From Candidatus Thalassarchaeum betae (GTDB taxonomy: Archaea; Thermoplasmatota; Poseidoniia; Poseidoniales; Thalassarchaeaceae), in NCBI GenBank assembly GCA_003193925.1, contig PSPG01000009.1, positions 1 through 63,577 on the forward strand: a stretch of 63,577 nt of DNA, in the 5' to 3' direction. The position numbers were made by a program, and so were the translations under genes. Numbering within the stretch: the stretch's first letter is position 1; each line of letters begins with the position of its first letter. The notes under the pieces were generated by a model. That model saw only the letters and a program-made list of their open reading frames with translations, did no database searches and was not told the origin of the DNA. Positions 25,299 through 34,151 of the stretch are shown one piece after another.

Positions 25299-26365
25299 GG
25301 CTGAGGCACATCGACCGCATGCGGGCCATAGCCGTGCTGTGCATGGTCGAGGTCCACACTGCCGCGATCGTACCCCCGGAGGGAGTCACTGTGGGCCATC
25401 CCGCCGCCTTCGTCGCCGCCGCCATCGGCGGCATGGCCGCGCCGATGTTCATCGCCATCTCAGGCTGGGGGATCCACCTGAGCGCTACCCGCAGGGCAGC
25501 AGACCCCGAGCATGATGCGAACCGCTGGATTAGCTGGCTGCTGCCGCGAGTGCTCCTCCTGGGTCTGTGCCAACTGCTGGTCAACCTGCTACTAAACGCT
25601 GACCGAGGCGGCCGCTTCGAATGGCACACGCCAGGTGTGCTGACGCTGCTCGCCATCGCCGCCCTGCTGGCGCCGGCCCTGGTCCGGCTCTCCATGCGGA
25701 CGCGCGCTGCGCTGATGCTGCTGATGGTGGCAGCCCCGCTGGCAATCGGAGATGCCTCCGGGCCCGACTGGTCATGGTGGGAGAGAGTCGACTCACAGGG
25801 CGCCTCTGAGTGGCTGGCCCGACTCCTGTGGAACGGCACTTACCCGGCTGTGCCCTGGTTGGGCTACGTCCTGCTCGGCTCCATAATACACGACTTGGGC
25901 GAGCGGCCGGGGGTGCGAGAGAGGAACATCGCCATCGGGCTGGCTGCTACCACGGTCACCGTGTTCATCGCCGTCCTCGAGGACATAGACTGGGCGCTGA
26001 CCTCAGGGGACGCGGTCCTGACCTTCTTCCCCGCAAACACACCCTTCCTAATCGTCTCGGGGACATTCGTGCTGCTCGCACACAGACTGCTCGAGGGGGC
26101 TGAGTCGAGCGGTGGCGAGCCGGCCTTAGGCGACAGTCTGGCCGCTCTGGAGCCGGCAGGCCGGATCACGCTGACGATCTACGTCGCCCACTTCGCTGTG
26201 CTGGGGGCGGTGGCATCGCTGATGGAGGGTGAGGCAAGGCTCAATCTGGTCCCCGCATTCGCTCTGACCATCGCCCACACGCTGGTATGGATACCGCTGG
26301 CTGTCTGGCACCAGCGCCACATCCCTAACCTGTCATTCGAGGCGCTGTTGAGCAGAATCAACTAG
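25295..26365 (+). CDS. Polytopic membrane acyltransferase-like protein (DUF1624/acyltransferase-3 type)
   Basis: 356 residues with about ten hydrophobic segments. The N-terminus RLRHIDRMRAIAVLCMVEVH has the Asp-x-x-Arg-x-x-Ala...His pattern of membrane acyltransferases (acyltransferase 3 and heparan-alpha-glucosaminide acetyltransferase/DUF1624 families), followed by APMFIAISGWGIHL, typical of the second segment. These families O- or N-acylate sugars across membranes; the substrate here is unknown. ATGA overlap with deoA places it third in a coupled operon with the PhoX-PLD surface protein. Its 3' end overlaps the convergent M60 peptidase gene by 8 nt. A DUF418-type protein is the main alternative. 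Confidence 0.7.
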   Translation: MRLRHIDRMRAIAVLCMVEVHTAAIVPPEGVTVGHPAAFVAAAIGGMAAPMFIAISGWGIHLSATRRAADPEHDANRWISWLLPRVLLLGLCQLLVNLLLNADRGGRFEWHTPGVLTLLAIAALLAPALVRLSMRTRAALMLLMVAAPLAIGDASGPDWSWWERVDSQGASEWLARLLWNGTYPAVPWLGYVLLGSIIHDLGERPGVRERNIAIGLAATTVTVFIAVLEDIDWALTSGDAVLTFFPANTPFLIVSGTFVLLAHRLLEGAESSGGEPALGDSLAALEPAGRITLTIYVAHFAVLGAVASLMEGEARLNLVPAFALTIAHTLVWIPLAVWHQRHIPNLSFEALLSRIN

Positions 26366-29300
26366 GGTCCACGGCAATCGGGCCGAACCAGACCTCGACT
26401 TCCTCGTTCGAGGCCATGATGCGCACGTAGTGCGTGCCGTCGCCGGTGAAGGTGATGTTGGCCGAGCCCGGACCGACCTCGGGCGTACCCACCGAGATGC
26501 TGTACGGCCAGAGTTGGCTGTTATTACCCATGTCAGTCTGTCCGTAGTACACCATCAGGCTCGTGTTTGTGCCATTGTCGTAGACATCCCAGACTATCTG
26601 CGCTGCGCTGCTGGTGACGTTGGTCGAGGTTAGGTTGCGCAGTATGGCATCGTAGACGAAGAAGTCGCCGCGCAGCGGGTCGTCGACCCACACGGGCAAG
26701 TGGTCGAGGGCGTCGTAGGTCGCCTGCGTCAGCGGGAAACCCCATGCTGCGTGGTAGGGTGCGAGGTTGTAGCCGGTGGCGTTCGATAGATGCATGACCC
26801 ACGCGTTGAACTCCTCGACGTCCCCCCTCGGAACCTCGGCCGAAGGAAGCGTGTAGTAGACCGTCAATGCCTCGGTTATCGGACCCCAACCCCACTCCTC
26901 CTTCACAATGAGGAACGTGTCCAAGGCCACCCAGGTGGACCAGTTCGATATGTTCGAGCCGTCCTCGAAATATGCCCGTTGGGGGTTCGCTGGGCGCAGA
27001 TTTGGCGGATTGACGAGTTGCTCCATCAAGTAGACGCTGGCGAAGTTGCAACCGGTCTCCGTGGTTCCAGGCAGGGTGGAAGGCATCCACTGGTGGTTGT
27101 GACCGAGTTCATGGAACATACCCCAATCGCCGTTCTCGCTCATGTACGAGACGTTGACTACTCCCGCGACACTCAGGTCGTGCGCCATGAACGGGTAGCC
27201 GGAATGCATCCAGCCTGCGGAGATCTGAGCGTCGAAGACTGCCCTCTCGACCCTCGGCCATGGTGTGTAGCCGTAAATCTCGTGCTCCATCGCAAGCGCT
27301 TGGTCCCACCAGTCCATCAGGTCTTGGGGGTTGTCGAGATCCCTGATCTCGTGACTCGGCACAGTCAGGATGAACTGGCCGCTGCCGATCTCAGCCCACG
27401 GGGCTGGGTCGTGCCGGAACTGCTGCTGCCACTGGAATATGTCGGTCTCGCCGTGGATGTACCTCGGTGCCTTGACCGCGTTCGAGATGGTCACATCGAA
27501 GTCGCCCAGCGTCGAGCCGGCTTGGATTCCGAGGTATATCGGCCCGCCGAAGGCGTTGCCGACCTCCATCGTGGCGCTGTCGACGTACCACCAACGGGCA
27601 ATCTGCGGGTGCCTGTGTAACTGGCTCTTCCCCCACAGGCTGTCACTGTGGGCGCCGACCAGCACATAGGTTCCCGAGCCGACGATTCCGGGGGGCAGGG
27701 TCACGGTGACCACCTCGCCCGGTGCTGCGTACAGACCGGTGGTCATGCGCACGTGCGAGCGTGCGCCCGAGTAGCCGAAGTTACTGGGTAGGCCGCTCTG
27801 ATTGCCGTCGATGGAGAAGGTGCGGGTGATTCGCGTGGCGTTCGTCGGCACCTCACCTGGGAACTCAACGTGGCTCGGGTGTGCAGGCAGCTCGTTTGCC
27901 GGGAGGTTCTGAGTCAGAGAGGCCTCGACCCTCAGTATGGTGTCGGCCACCGGGTCCTCCCCTAGGTTGTGGCCGACGTTCTGCCAGAGGGTGCCGTACT
28001 GGATCACCGTCCAGCCGGTGGCGTTGACGACCTCGCGCAGAGGGACCCAGAAGCCGTGGAAGTCCAGAGCCACGACGCCAGTGCAGATAGAGAGGGTGGC
28101 GTCGGCAATGGCCGCGTCGGCCACCGATAGGGTCTGATTGTCGATGCGGTCCGCACGAATCGCCTCGATGGCGGCTTGAGGGCGGGTCAGCTCATGCGGT
28201 ACGACTCTGAAGTCGACGTTGTTGGAGCCCCAGGCGTCGGAGACGAACAGCCCCGTCGTCTTGGCGATCTTGTTGCCCGGGTAGTTGTGGGACACATCGC
28301 TGTTCGAGTAGGACCAGTACCAAGCGTGGCCGCCCATGATCAGGCCACCGCCAGCGAGCATGAAGTCGACGAGGTTCTGGTTGTCGGCATCGTCGTGGCC
28401 GTTCCAGAACTCGTCGAGCAGGCAGTCGATTCCAGATAGGTCGTCAGGGGTGACAGAGAGATGGACCGTATGCCCCTCGCCCTGCAACTCGTCCTCGAAG
28501 TCGTCGTACCCCGCACCGTAGGCCAGACCGACGTTGGCATTCTCGCCGCAGACCCATTCGACTCCCTGTAGCGAGAACGCGGTCTCCTTCGGGCCGGCGC
28601 CATCGACCCAGCTCTCATGGCCGTAGCCCAGCATCTTGCCGCGGCCGACGTGACTGGCTGAGATCACCGGGATGGTATCTCCGTAGCCGCTCTGGGTGAA
28701 GCCCACCGGGAATGCCCACTCGCCTATCGGCAGGATGGGCGAGGGCCAACCGCCCCAATTCGTGTTGCCCATTCCATGACGCAGGTCATCTTGGTCTGCT
28801 GTCAGATCATGCACTGCAATCCACAGGTTGAGTCCGGCCACGCCGCCGGTGTTGTTGGCCCAGATGGTGTACTGGGTCCAGTCGGCGCGCTCGTCAGGCG
28901 TCCCCTCGATGGTGCCGTTGGACAGCAGTGTGAGCCCGGACGGCAAAGGAGGGTCAACTTCCCAAGTCTCGATATCAGGGCCTTCATTGGTTGCGGGGAT
29001 GATGATGCTCTCGTTGGCCTTGAACGCGAACTCCGTGCCTGGCCACGAGATGGCGTCAGGCGGCAGGCTGGTCACCCTGAATTGGACAAGAGTAGAGGTG
29101 GTGCCGCCCGAGTTATTGGCCCAGATCCTGTGATAGGTCCACGGTTGCAAGTAGGTGGCAGACCCACTGATTACACCTGTGGAGAAATTGAACGAGAAGC
29201 CGAATGGGAGAGTCGGGTCGATCTCCCAGTAGTCCGGCGAGCCTCCCTCCCAAGTCGGGCTGATCTCTCCGATGTCGTCGCCCTCCCTGAGGTCGAACTG

Positions 29301-30329
29301 GTAGGGATCATAATGCAGGTCGGTCACTGCTAGATCCCTGACTGCGATGAGGATGGTCGTCGAAAGCGAGCCGCCTGTGTTTTCAGCGGTGATCACGTGC
29401 TCCCTGAGCTGGTGCACCGAGGTCGGGGTGCCGCGGAGGGAGCCGTCCGCCTGATGCAGTTCGACGCCGTCGGGAAGCGTCGGTTCGACCGACCACTCGG
29501 TGACCTCGCCGCCCGAAGTGGCCGGGATGATCTGCACGACCTCGCCGATGGTCCAGTAGAACGGGTGGCCCTCGTAGGACAGGGCGGACGGCGCCTCGTG
29601 CAGGGTGATGATCCGGATCGATACCTCCGCAGAGCCGCCGGTGTTGGATGCCGTCACAGTGTGGTTGGAGTCGTCGAGGACGTCAGCATCACCGGAGATG
29701 GAACCGTCCCCGAGCAGGCTCAGCCCCTCGGGCAGTGGCGGGTCGGCGGACCAGGACTCGGCAGGGCCGCCCAGCACGAGGGGCGCGTTCATCGAGCAGG
29801 GGTTGCCCAAGGAGCAGTGCAGCACGTCGGCGATGTAGTGGATCGAGGTAGGTGCCGGGGCGACCACGGTGATGTCGAGCGTCGCGGAGGTAGAGCCCAT
29901 CGGATTGGCGCCGATGATGGTGTACCTCGTGTCCTGTGACTCTTCGGTGGCTGTGCCCGAGATGACTCCGGAGTCATCCAGCGAGAGGCCGTCTGGAAGA
30001 CGGGGATTTACCATCCAGTCGTGGGGGCCGTCACCTGTGAAGCTCGGTGTCAGAGCCTGCATCTCTATGCCGACTACGAGAAGAACGGAGTCCTCACCGT
30101 AGTCGAGGCCATCGGGACGATGCATCAGTCTGCACACGTCCCCGGTGAAGATCTGTTGAGCGGTGCAGTCATCCTCGGTGATGACGTGGACGTAGCAGTC
30201 AGGGTGCGATGGTTGCTCGACACAGTCAATCTCCTCGGGAGTCTGATTATCGGGTCCTAACAGCCCGAGGCAGCCCGAGCTCAGCATCAGCACCGAGAGC
30301 AGGAGGGCGGCGTTCCTCTTCGGCTGCAC
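26358..30329 (-). CDS. M60-family metallopeptidase lipoprotein with five putative Ig repeats
   Basis: 1323 residues from a GTG at 30329. The signal peptide ends in a lipobox (MLSSGC, Cys20). Five He_PIG-type Ig repeats follow, each with 'LPxGL...GxIxGTxx...Y...AxNTGG' (about residues 95-520). Next comes a region with GYGHESW...GGGLIMGGHAWYW that resembles the class I glutamine-amidotransferase-like domain found beside M60 domains, then the M60 peptidase with GGPIYLGIQ and the zinc motif HELGH (His1073, His1077) and a downstream Glu. M60 enzymes of bacteria attack mucin-like glycoproteins, so a glycoprotein substrate is plausible. The GTG start is chosen because it begins a compact lipoprotein signal and a TATA-like element sits 27 nt upstream; the longer frame from 30434 would overlap glyA. 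Confidence 0.87.
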   Translation of the reverse strand: MQPKRNAALLLSVLMLSSGCLGLLGPDNQTPEEIDCVEQPSHPDCYVHVITEDDCTAQQIFTGDVCRLMHRPDGLDYGEDSVLLVVGIEMQALTPSFTGDGPHDWMVNPRLPDGLSLDDSGVISGTATEESQDTRYTIIGANPMGSTSATLDITVVAPAPTSIHYIADVLHCSLGNPCSMNAPLVLGGPAESWSADPPLPEGLSLLGDGSISGDADVLDDSNHTVTASNTGGSAEVSIRIITLHEAPSALSYEGHPFYWTIGEVVQIIPATSGGEVTEWSVEPTLPDGVELHQADGSLRGTPTSVHQLREHVITAENTGGSLSTTILIAVRDLAVTDLHYDPYQFDLREGDDIGEISPTWEGGSPDYWEIDPTLPFGFSFNFSTGVISGSATYLQPWTYHRIWANNSGGTTSTLVQFRVTSLPPDAISWPGTEFAFKANESIIIPATNEGPDIETWEVDPPLPSGLTLLSNGTIEGTPDERADWTQYTIWANNTGGVAGLNLWIAVHDLTADQDDLRHGMGNTNWGGWPSPILPIGEWAFPVGFTQSGYGDTIPVISASHVGRGKMLGYGHESWVDGAGPKETAFSLQGVEWVCGENANVGLAYGAGYDDFEDELQGEGHTVHLSVTPDDLSGIDCLLDEFWNGHDDADNQNLVDFMLAGGGLIMGGHAWYWSYSNSDVSHNYPGNKIAKTTGLFVSDAWGSNNVDFRVVPHELTRPQAAIEAIRADRIDNQTLSVADAAIADATLSICTGVVALDFHGFWVPLREVVNATGWTVIQYGTLWQNVGHNLGEDPVADTILRVEASLTQNLPANELPAHPSHVEFPGEVPTNATRITRTFSIDGNQSGLPSNFGYSGARSHVRMTTGLYAAPGEVVTVTLPPGIVGSGTYVLVGAHSDSLWGKSQLHRHPQIARWWYVDSATMEVGNAFGGPIYLGIQAGSTLGDFDVTISNAVKAPRYIHGETDIFQWQQQFRHDPAPWAEIGSGQFILTVPSHEIRDLDNPQDLMDWWDQALAMEHEIYGYTPWPRVERAVFDAQISAGWMHSGYPFMAHDLSVAGVVNVSYMSENGDWGMFHELGHNHQWMPSTLPGTTETGCNFASVYLMEQLVNPPNLRPANPQRAYFEDGSNISNWSTWVALDTFLIVKEEWGWGPITEALTVYYTLPSAEVPRGDVEEFNAWVMHLSNATGYNLAPYHAAWGFPLTQATYDALDHLPVWVDDPLRGDFFVYDAILRNLTSTNVTSSAAQIVWDVYDNGTNTSLMVYYGQTDMGNNSQLWPYSISVGTPEVGPGSANITFTGDGTHYVRIMASNEEVEVWFGPIAVDPS

Positions 30330-30350
30330 GAGGACTGTCGGGGGCCCGTC

Positions 30351-30360
30351 GATGAATAAG
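30351..30360 (-). promoter_or_regulatory. TATA-like element for the M60 peptidase gene
   Basis: CTTATTCATC on the minus strand is centred about 27 nt before the GTG at 30329, in the 65-nt gap after glyA. The spacing implies a leaderless mRNA. Confidence 0.5.
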
Positions 30361-30394
30361 TGTGCGGAAGTCGTGCTCCCAAGGGGGAGCACGC

Positions 30395-31675
30395 TCACGC
30401 GAGGCCCGGATAGGCCGGTCCTGTCTCGAAGCAATACTGCACAGTATGGAACTCGGCCTTGAAGCCGGCGACGTCTCCTCGGATGGCTGCCGGGTCCTCT
30501 CCGGTGATCAGAGCCCTCGCGAAGAAGCGGGCCACGTCCTGCATCTCGTCGGTTCCCATACCGACTCGAGTGAGCTCGGGCACGCCCAGTCTGAGGCCGC
30601 TCGGCGACATCGCCTTGGTGTCCCCGGGAAGCATGTTCATGTTGGTGATGATACCAGCCTCCTCGAGCAGGGCGGCGGCGTCCCTCCCTGCCCCTGAGTC
30701 GCTCTCTCCATGGCGAGTCAGTACCTGGTGACTGGCAGTGTAGTCGCGCTCCTCAGCGAGTACGTCGAAGCCCTCGGCGGCAAGAGCGGTTCCCAGCGCC
30801 TTGGCGTTTGCCACGATGTCGCGGGCATAGTCGGTGCCGAACTCCTCGAACTCCGCCAGAGCGACCGCCTTACCGGCCACGTGGTGCAGGTGGTAGGAAG
30901 AGCAGACTCCGGGAAAGATCGCGCTGTTCAGGCGACGCTGGAACTTGGCATCGTCAGAGTCCGAGAGGAGGAAGCCTCCCTGAGGCCCGGGGAAGGTCTT
31001 GTGGCTGCTCCCGGTCATCACGTCGGCGCCCTCGCGGAGAGGGTCCTGAAACTGGTTACCGGCAATCAGCCCGAGGACGTGCGCGGCGTCGTACATCACC
31101 TTCGCGCCGACCTCGTGGGCGGCGGCGGCGAGCTCCTCGAGAGGAGTTGGGAACAAGAAGACCGACTGGCCGAACAGGGCGATGTTTGGCTCGGTCTCAC
31201 GAATCAGCTCGGCGGCAGCGTCGATGTCGGGCTCCATGCGGCTCTCTACCCAAGGATAGGTCACGAGGCTCAGGCCCCTCAGTCCGACGGCTCCCATGCG
31301 CGCGTGCGAGATGTGACCGCCGTCGGCCGTCGAGACCGCGGTGATGGTGTCCCCGGGCTTTGCCAGAGCCTTCAGACCGGCCATGTTCGACACCGTGCCC
31401 GAGGTCGACTGGATGTTGGCGAAACTGCAGCCGAAGACGCGCTGGGCGGAGGCAATGCCGATCTCCTCGATGGTGTCGAAGTCGTCGCAACCCTGGTAGT
31501 ACCTCCTGCCCGGGAGGCCCTCGGCGTAACGGCCATGCAGATCAGAGTCACAGGCCTTGCGGACCAGGGGGCTGAGGATGTTCTCGCTAGCGATCATAGG
31601 CAGGCTGTCGCGGTAGTGGCGGCCCGAGTCCTCGACAGCCTCCAATATCCTCGAGGCTTCAGCGCGAGCGCCCAT
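30395..31675 (-). CDS. glyA: Serine hydroxymethyltransferase
   Basis: 426 residues. A PLP enzyme that interconverts serine and glycine while loading or unloading a one-carbon unit on the pterin carrier. Visible are MIASENILS near the N-terminus, the YAEGLPGRRYYQGC segment, the DAAHVLGLIAG motif with the PLP-binding Asp, and the PLP lysine motif TGSSHKTFPGPQGG. The ATG at 31675 follows GCAGGTGC, a good SD, and is preferred over the in-frame start at 31699 (which would add a Cys-rich octapeptide). With gcvPA, gcvPB, gcvT and folD in this window it forms a glycine/one-carbon set, although it is not in the same operon. Identification is firm. Confidence 0.95.
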   Translation of the reverse strand: MGARAEASRILEAVEDSGRHYRDSLPMIASENILSPLVRKACDSDLHGRYAEGLPGRRYYQGCDDFDTIEEIGIASAQRVFGCSFANIQSTSGTVSNMAGLKALAKPGDTITAVSTADGGHISHARMGAVGLRGLSLVTYPWVESRMEPDIDAAAELIRETEPNIALFGQSVFLFPTPLEELAAAAHEVGAKVMYDAAHVLGLIAGNQFQDPLREGADVMTGSSHKTFPGPQGGFLLSDSDDAKFQRRLNSAIFPGVCSSYHLHHVAGKAVALAEFEEFGTDYARDIVANAKALGTALAAEGFDVLAEERDYTASHQVLTRHGESDSGAGRDAAALLEEAGIITNMNMLPGDTKAMSPSGLRLGVPELTRVGMGTDEMQDVARFFARALITGEDPAAIRGDVAGFKAEFHTVQYCFETGPAYPGLA

Positions 31676-31783
31676 GCACCTGCATCGACAACAGGTCAAA
31701 GAGGTTAGCGGATGGGGTGTCTACGGGGACGATTCTGACTTTTCAGGGAAGAGTATTTTGAATCAGGGGGGACATGGCACCCC

Positions 31784-34120
31784 ATGAGCCGACGCGCTAC
31801 GCTCACAACGATGATGATTGCACTGCTGCTCGTAGCAGTACCCTACACCACCCTGGCAACCGATTCCGATGGTGACGGGACCGATGATGCCGATGACGAC
31901 TTCCCGTACAACCCGTGTGCGGACACGGACACCGACGGGGATGGAATGCCGGACACCGTAATCAGCGGATGCTCGTCACAGTCGGTGGACGGCTACACCT
32001 CCTTCGAGGACCCTTTCACCATCGCGAGCGTGAAGTACACCGATACCGGGAACGAGTCGGTCAGCAGGTACCTGTGGAACAACGCCAACGAGCCTCACAT
32101 CGCGCATAACCAGACCAACGGCACTGAGATGGGCTTCACCCTGTACTACACCTCGACCGGCGGCGTCGGCCTGACCGATGGCGACTACTTCGGCACGATC
32201 AACTACACCGGGACTGTCGGCAACTTCACCGACGGGAACAACGGCTACCAGATGTCGGACGTCGATGGCATCGCCACCCTGGCTCTCGATGATATCACCG
32301 CGGAGACGATGACATTCGACTTCTTCCTGCAGGACACCGGATACGAGACCTCAAACCCGGTGGACTACCTCGTCATCAGGTTCGTGGGCGCGAACAGCGA
32401 TATCGAGATCGTCAACACCACAGGCTACGACATCGACACCGACAACTCGTCATGGCTCGACACGTGGACGACGATGACGGTGATGATAGCAGCTGCCGGG
32501 CACGGTCATCTCGAAGTCGAATTCGCCTCGAACTCTGCTCTTGAGGCCCTGTATCTCGACAACATCCAGTTCACCTCGACGGTGGTGCTCACGGCTGACT
32601 TGGATGACGACGGCGACGGCTGGCTAGACAGCGAGGAGGTCGACTGCGGGACAGACCCCCTAGACGGCAACGATGTCCCTGCTGACGCTGATTCCAACGG
32701 CATCTGCGACGCCCTCGAGGGCGATGACTTCGACGGTGACGGGATTCCTAACGACCAGGACCCCGACGACGACAACGACGGGGTCGACGACGTCGATGAC
32801 GACTTCCCATTGAATCCCAACGAAACCACAGACACCGACGGCGACGGCGTGGGGGACAACGCTGACGAGGACGACGACAACGACGGCTGGACAGACGAGA
32901 ATGAAGTCGGCTGCGGCACCGACCCGCTGGACAACTCATCGGTCCCCGCTGACTACGACAGCGACACCATCTGCGACTCACTCGATCCCGACGACGACAA
33001 CGATGGGGTGGATGACGCGGATGATGCGTTTCCATACGATGGAACTGAGTGGGACGACACGGACGGCGACGGTAAGGGCGACAACGCGGACGATGATGAC
33101 GATAACGACGGATGGAGCGATGCGGGTGAGTCAGCCTGCGGCACCGACTCGAAAGATTCGGGGTCCGTTCCGGCGGATCTCGACGGCGATGGAACATGCG
33201 ACTCACTGGATGAGGACGATGACGGTGACGGCTGGAGCGATGCCGATGAGTCGGATTGCGGCACGGACTCGAACGATGGCAATTCAATGCCGTCGGACTC
33301 GGATTCAGATGGAGTGTGTGACATCATGGACGACGACACCGACAACGACGGCTGGAGCGATGCTGTCGAGTCGGACTGTGGTAGTGACCAGATGGACCCC
33401 GATTCGGTGCCTGCTGATTTAGACGGAGATTTGCAGTGCGACGCAGCGGATGAGGACATAGACGGTGACGGTTACGACAACGCTGATGACGAGTTCCCCC
33501 GCGACGCAACTGAGTGGATCGACAGCGACGGGGACGGAACCGGGGACAACGCGGATACCGATGACGACGGGGATGGTTGGGAAGATTCGGACGATGAGTT
33601 CCCCAGTGACTCCTCTGAATGGGTAGATAGTGACGGCGACGGAATCGGGGACAACGCGGATTCAGATGATGATGATGACGGGTGGTCCGACGCATCTGAA
33701 TCTGACTGCGGCAGTAACGGCAAGGACGAGGACTCGGTGCCTGCCGACTTCGACGGCGATGGCCAGTGCGACGACCTCGACCCGGACGACGACGGTGACG
33801 GCGTCGCAGACGGAGATGATGCGAGCCCGAATGACCCGAGCGAATGGGACGACACCGACGGCGACGGGATCGGCGACAACGCCGACCTGGACGACGACGA
33901 CGACGGCTGGTCGGACACCGAGGAGGGCGAATGCGGCACCGACCAGTACGACAGCGACAGCACGCCCGTGGATTATGACAGCAACGGGGTGTGTGATGCC
34001 AACGACCCAATCGTAGAGTCGGAACCAGAGGGAGGCGGTGGAGTCCCCGGATTCACCGGGATAGTGGGCGTGCTGGCGCTCCTGGGGGCGGCCCTCGGAG
34101 CAAGGAGCAGGAGACAGTAG
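31784..34120 (+). CDS. TSP3-repeat surface protein with PGF-CTERM-like tail
   Basis: 778 residues. A signal peptide (about 1-25) is followed by one TSP3-like unit, then a beta-rich domain of about 220 residues (50-270, with many Asn-Thr sequons, possibly lectin- or MAM-like), then about 12 Asp-rich TSP3 repeats of the type DxDGDGxxDxxD alternating with 'W-S/D-D-x-E-x-x-CGTD'. Such repeats bind calcium. The C-terminus is GGGVPGFTGIVGVLALLGAALGARSRR-type: a PGF motif, a hydrophobic helix and a basic end, as in proteins processed by archaeosortase. An AT-rich box (GTATTTTGA, 31753-31761) lies 27 nt before the ATG, consistent with a leaderless start. Probably structural or adhesive; no enzyme motif seen. 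Confidence 0.87.
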   Translation: MSRRATLTTMMIALLLVAVPYTTLATDSDGDGTDDADDDFPYNPCADTDTDGDGMPDTVISGCSSQSVDGYTSFEDPFTIASVKYTDTGNESVSRYLWNNANEPHIAHNQTNGTEMGFTLYYTSTGGVGLTDGDYFGTINYTGTVGNFTDGNNGYQMSDVDGIATLALDDITAETMTFDFFLQDTGYETSNPVDYLVIRFVGANSDIEIVNTTGYDIDTDNSSWLDTWTTMTVMIAAAGHGHLEVEFASNSALEALYLDNIQFTSTVVLTADLDDDGDGWLDSEEVDCGTDPLDGNDVPADADSNGICDALEGDDFDGDGIPNDQDPDDDNDGVDDVDDDFPLNPNETTDTDGDGVGDNADEDDDNDGWTDENEVGCGTDPLDNSSVPADYDSDTICDSLDPDDDNDGVDDADDAFPYDGTEWDDTDGDGKGDNADDDDDNDGWSDAGESACGTDSKDSGSVPADLDGDGTCDSLDEDDDGDGWSDADESDCGTDSNDGNSMPSDSDSDGVCDIMDDDTDNDGWSDAVESDCGSDQMDPDSVPADLDGDLQCDAADEDIDGDGYDNADDEFPRDATEWIDSDGDGTGDNADTDDDGDGWEDSDDEFPSDSSEWVDSDGDGIGDNADSDDDDDGWSDASESDCGSNGKDEDSVPADFDGDGQCDDLDPDDDGDGVADGDDASPNDPSEWDDTDGDGIGDNADLDDDDDGWSDTEEGECGTDQYDSDSTPVDYDSNGVCDANDPIVESEPEGGGGVPGFTGIVGVLALLGAALGARSRRQ

Positions 34121-34151
34121 GAATCAAAGGCGCGTCTGTTGGCCTCGGCCC

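Noticed and set aside
30710-31708. Plus-strand open frame of 332 codons
   Set aside because: Antisense to glyA, whose motifs are unmistakable.
31861-34010. Possible CRISPR or satellite array suggested by repeated GACGACGACG tracts (also 34640-36770)
   Set aside because: The repeats are in-frame coding TSP3 units of variable length without constant spacers; no cas genes are nearby.
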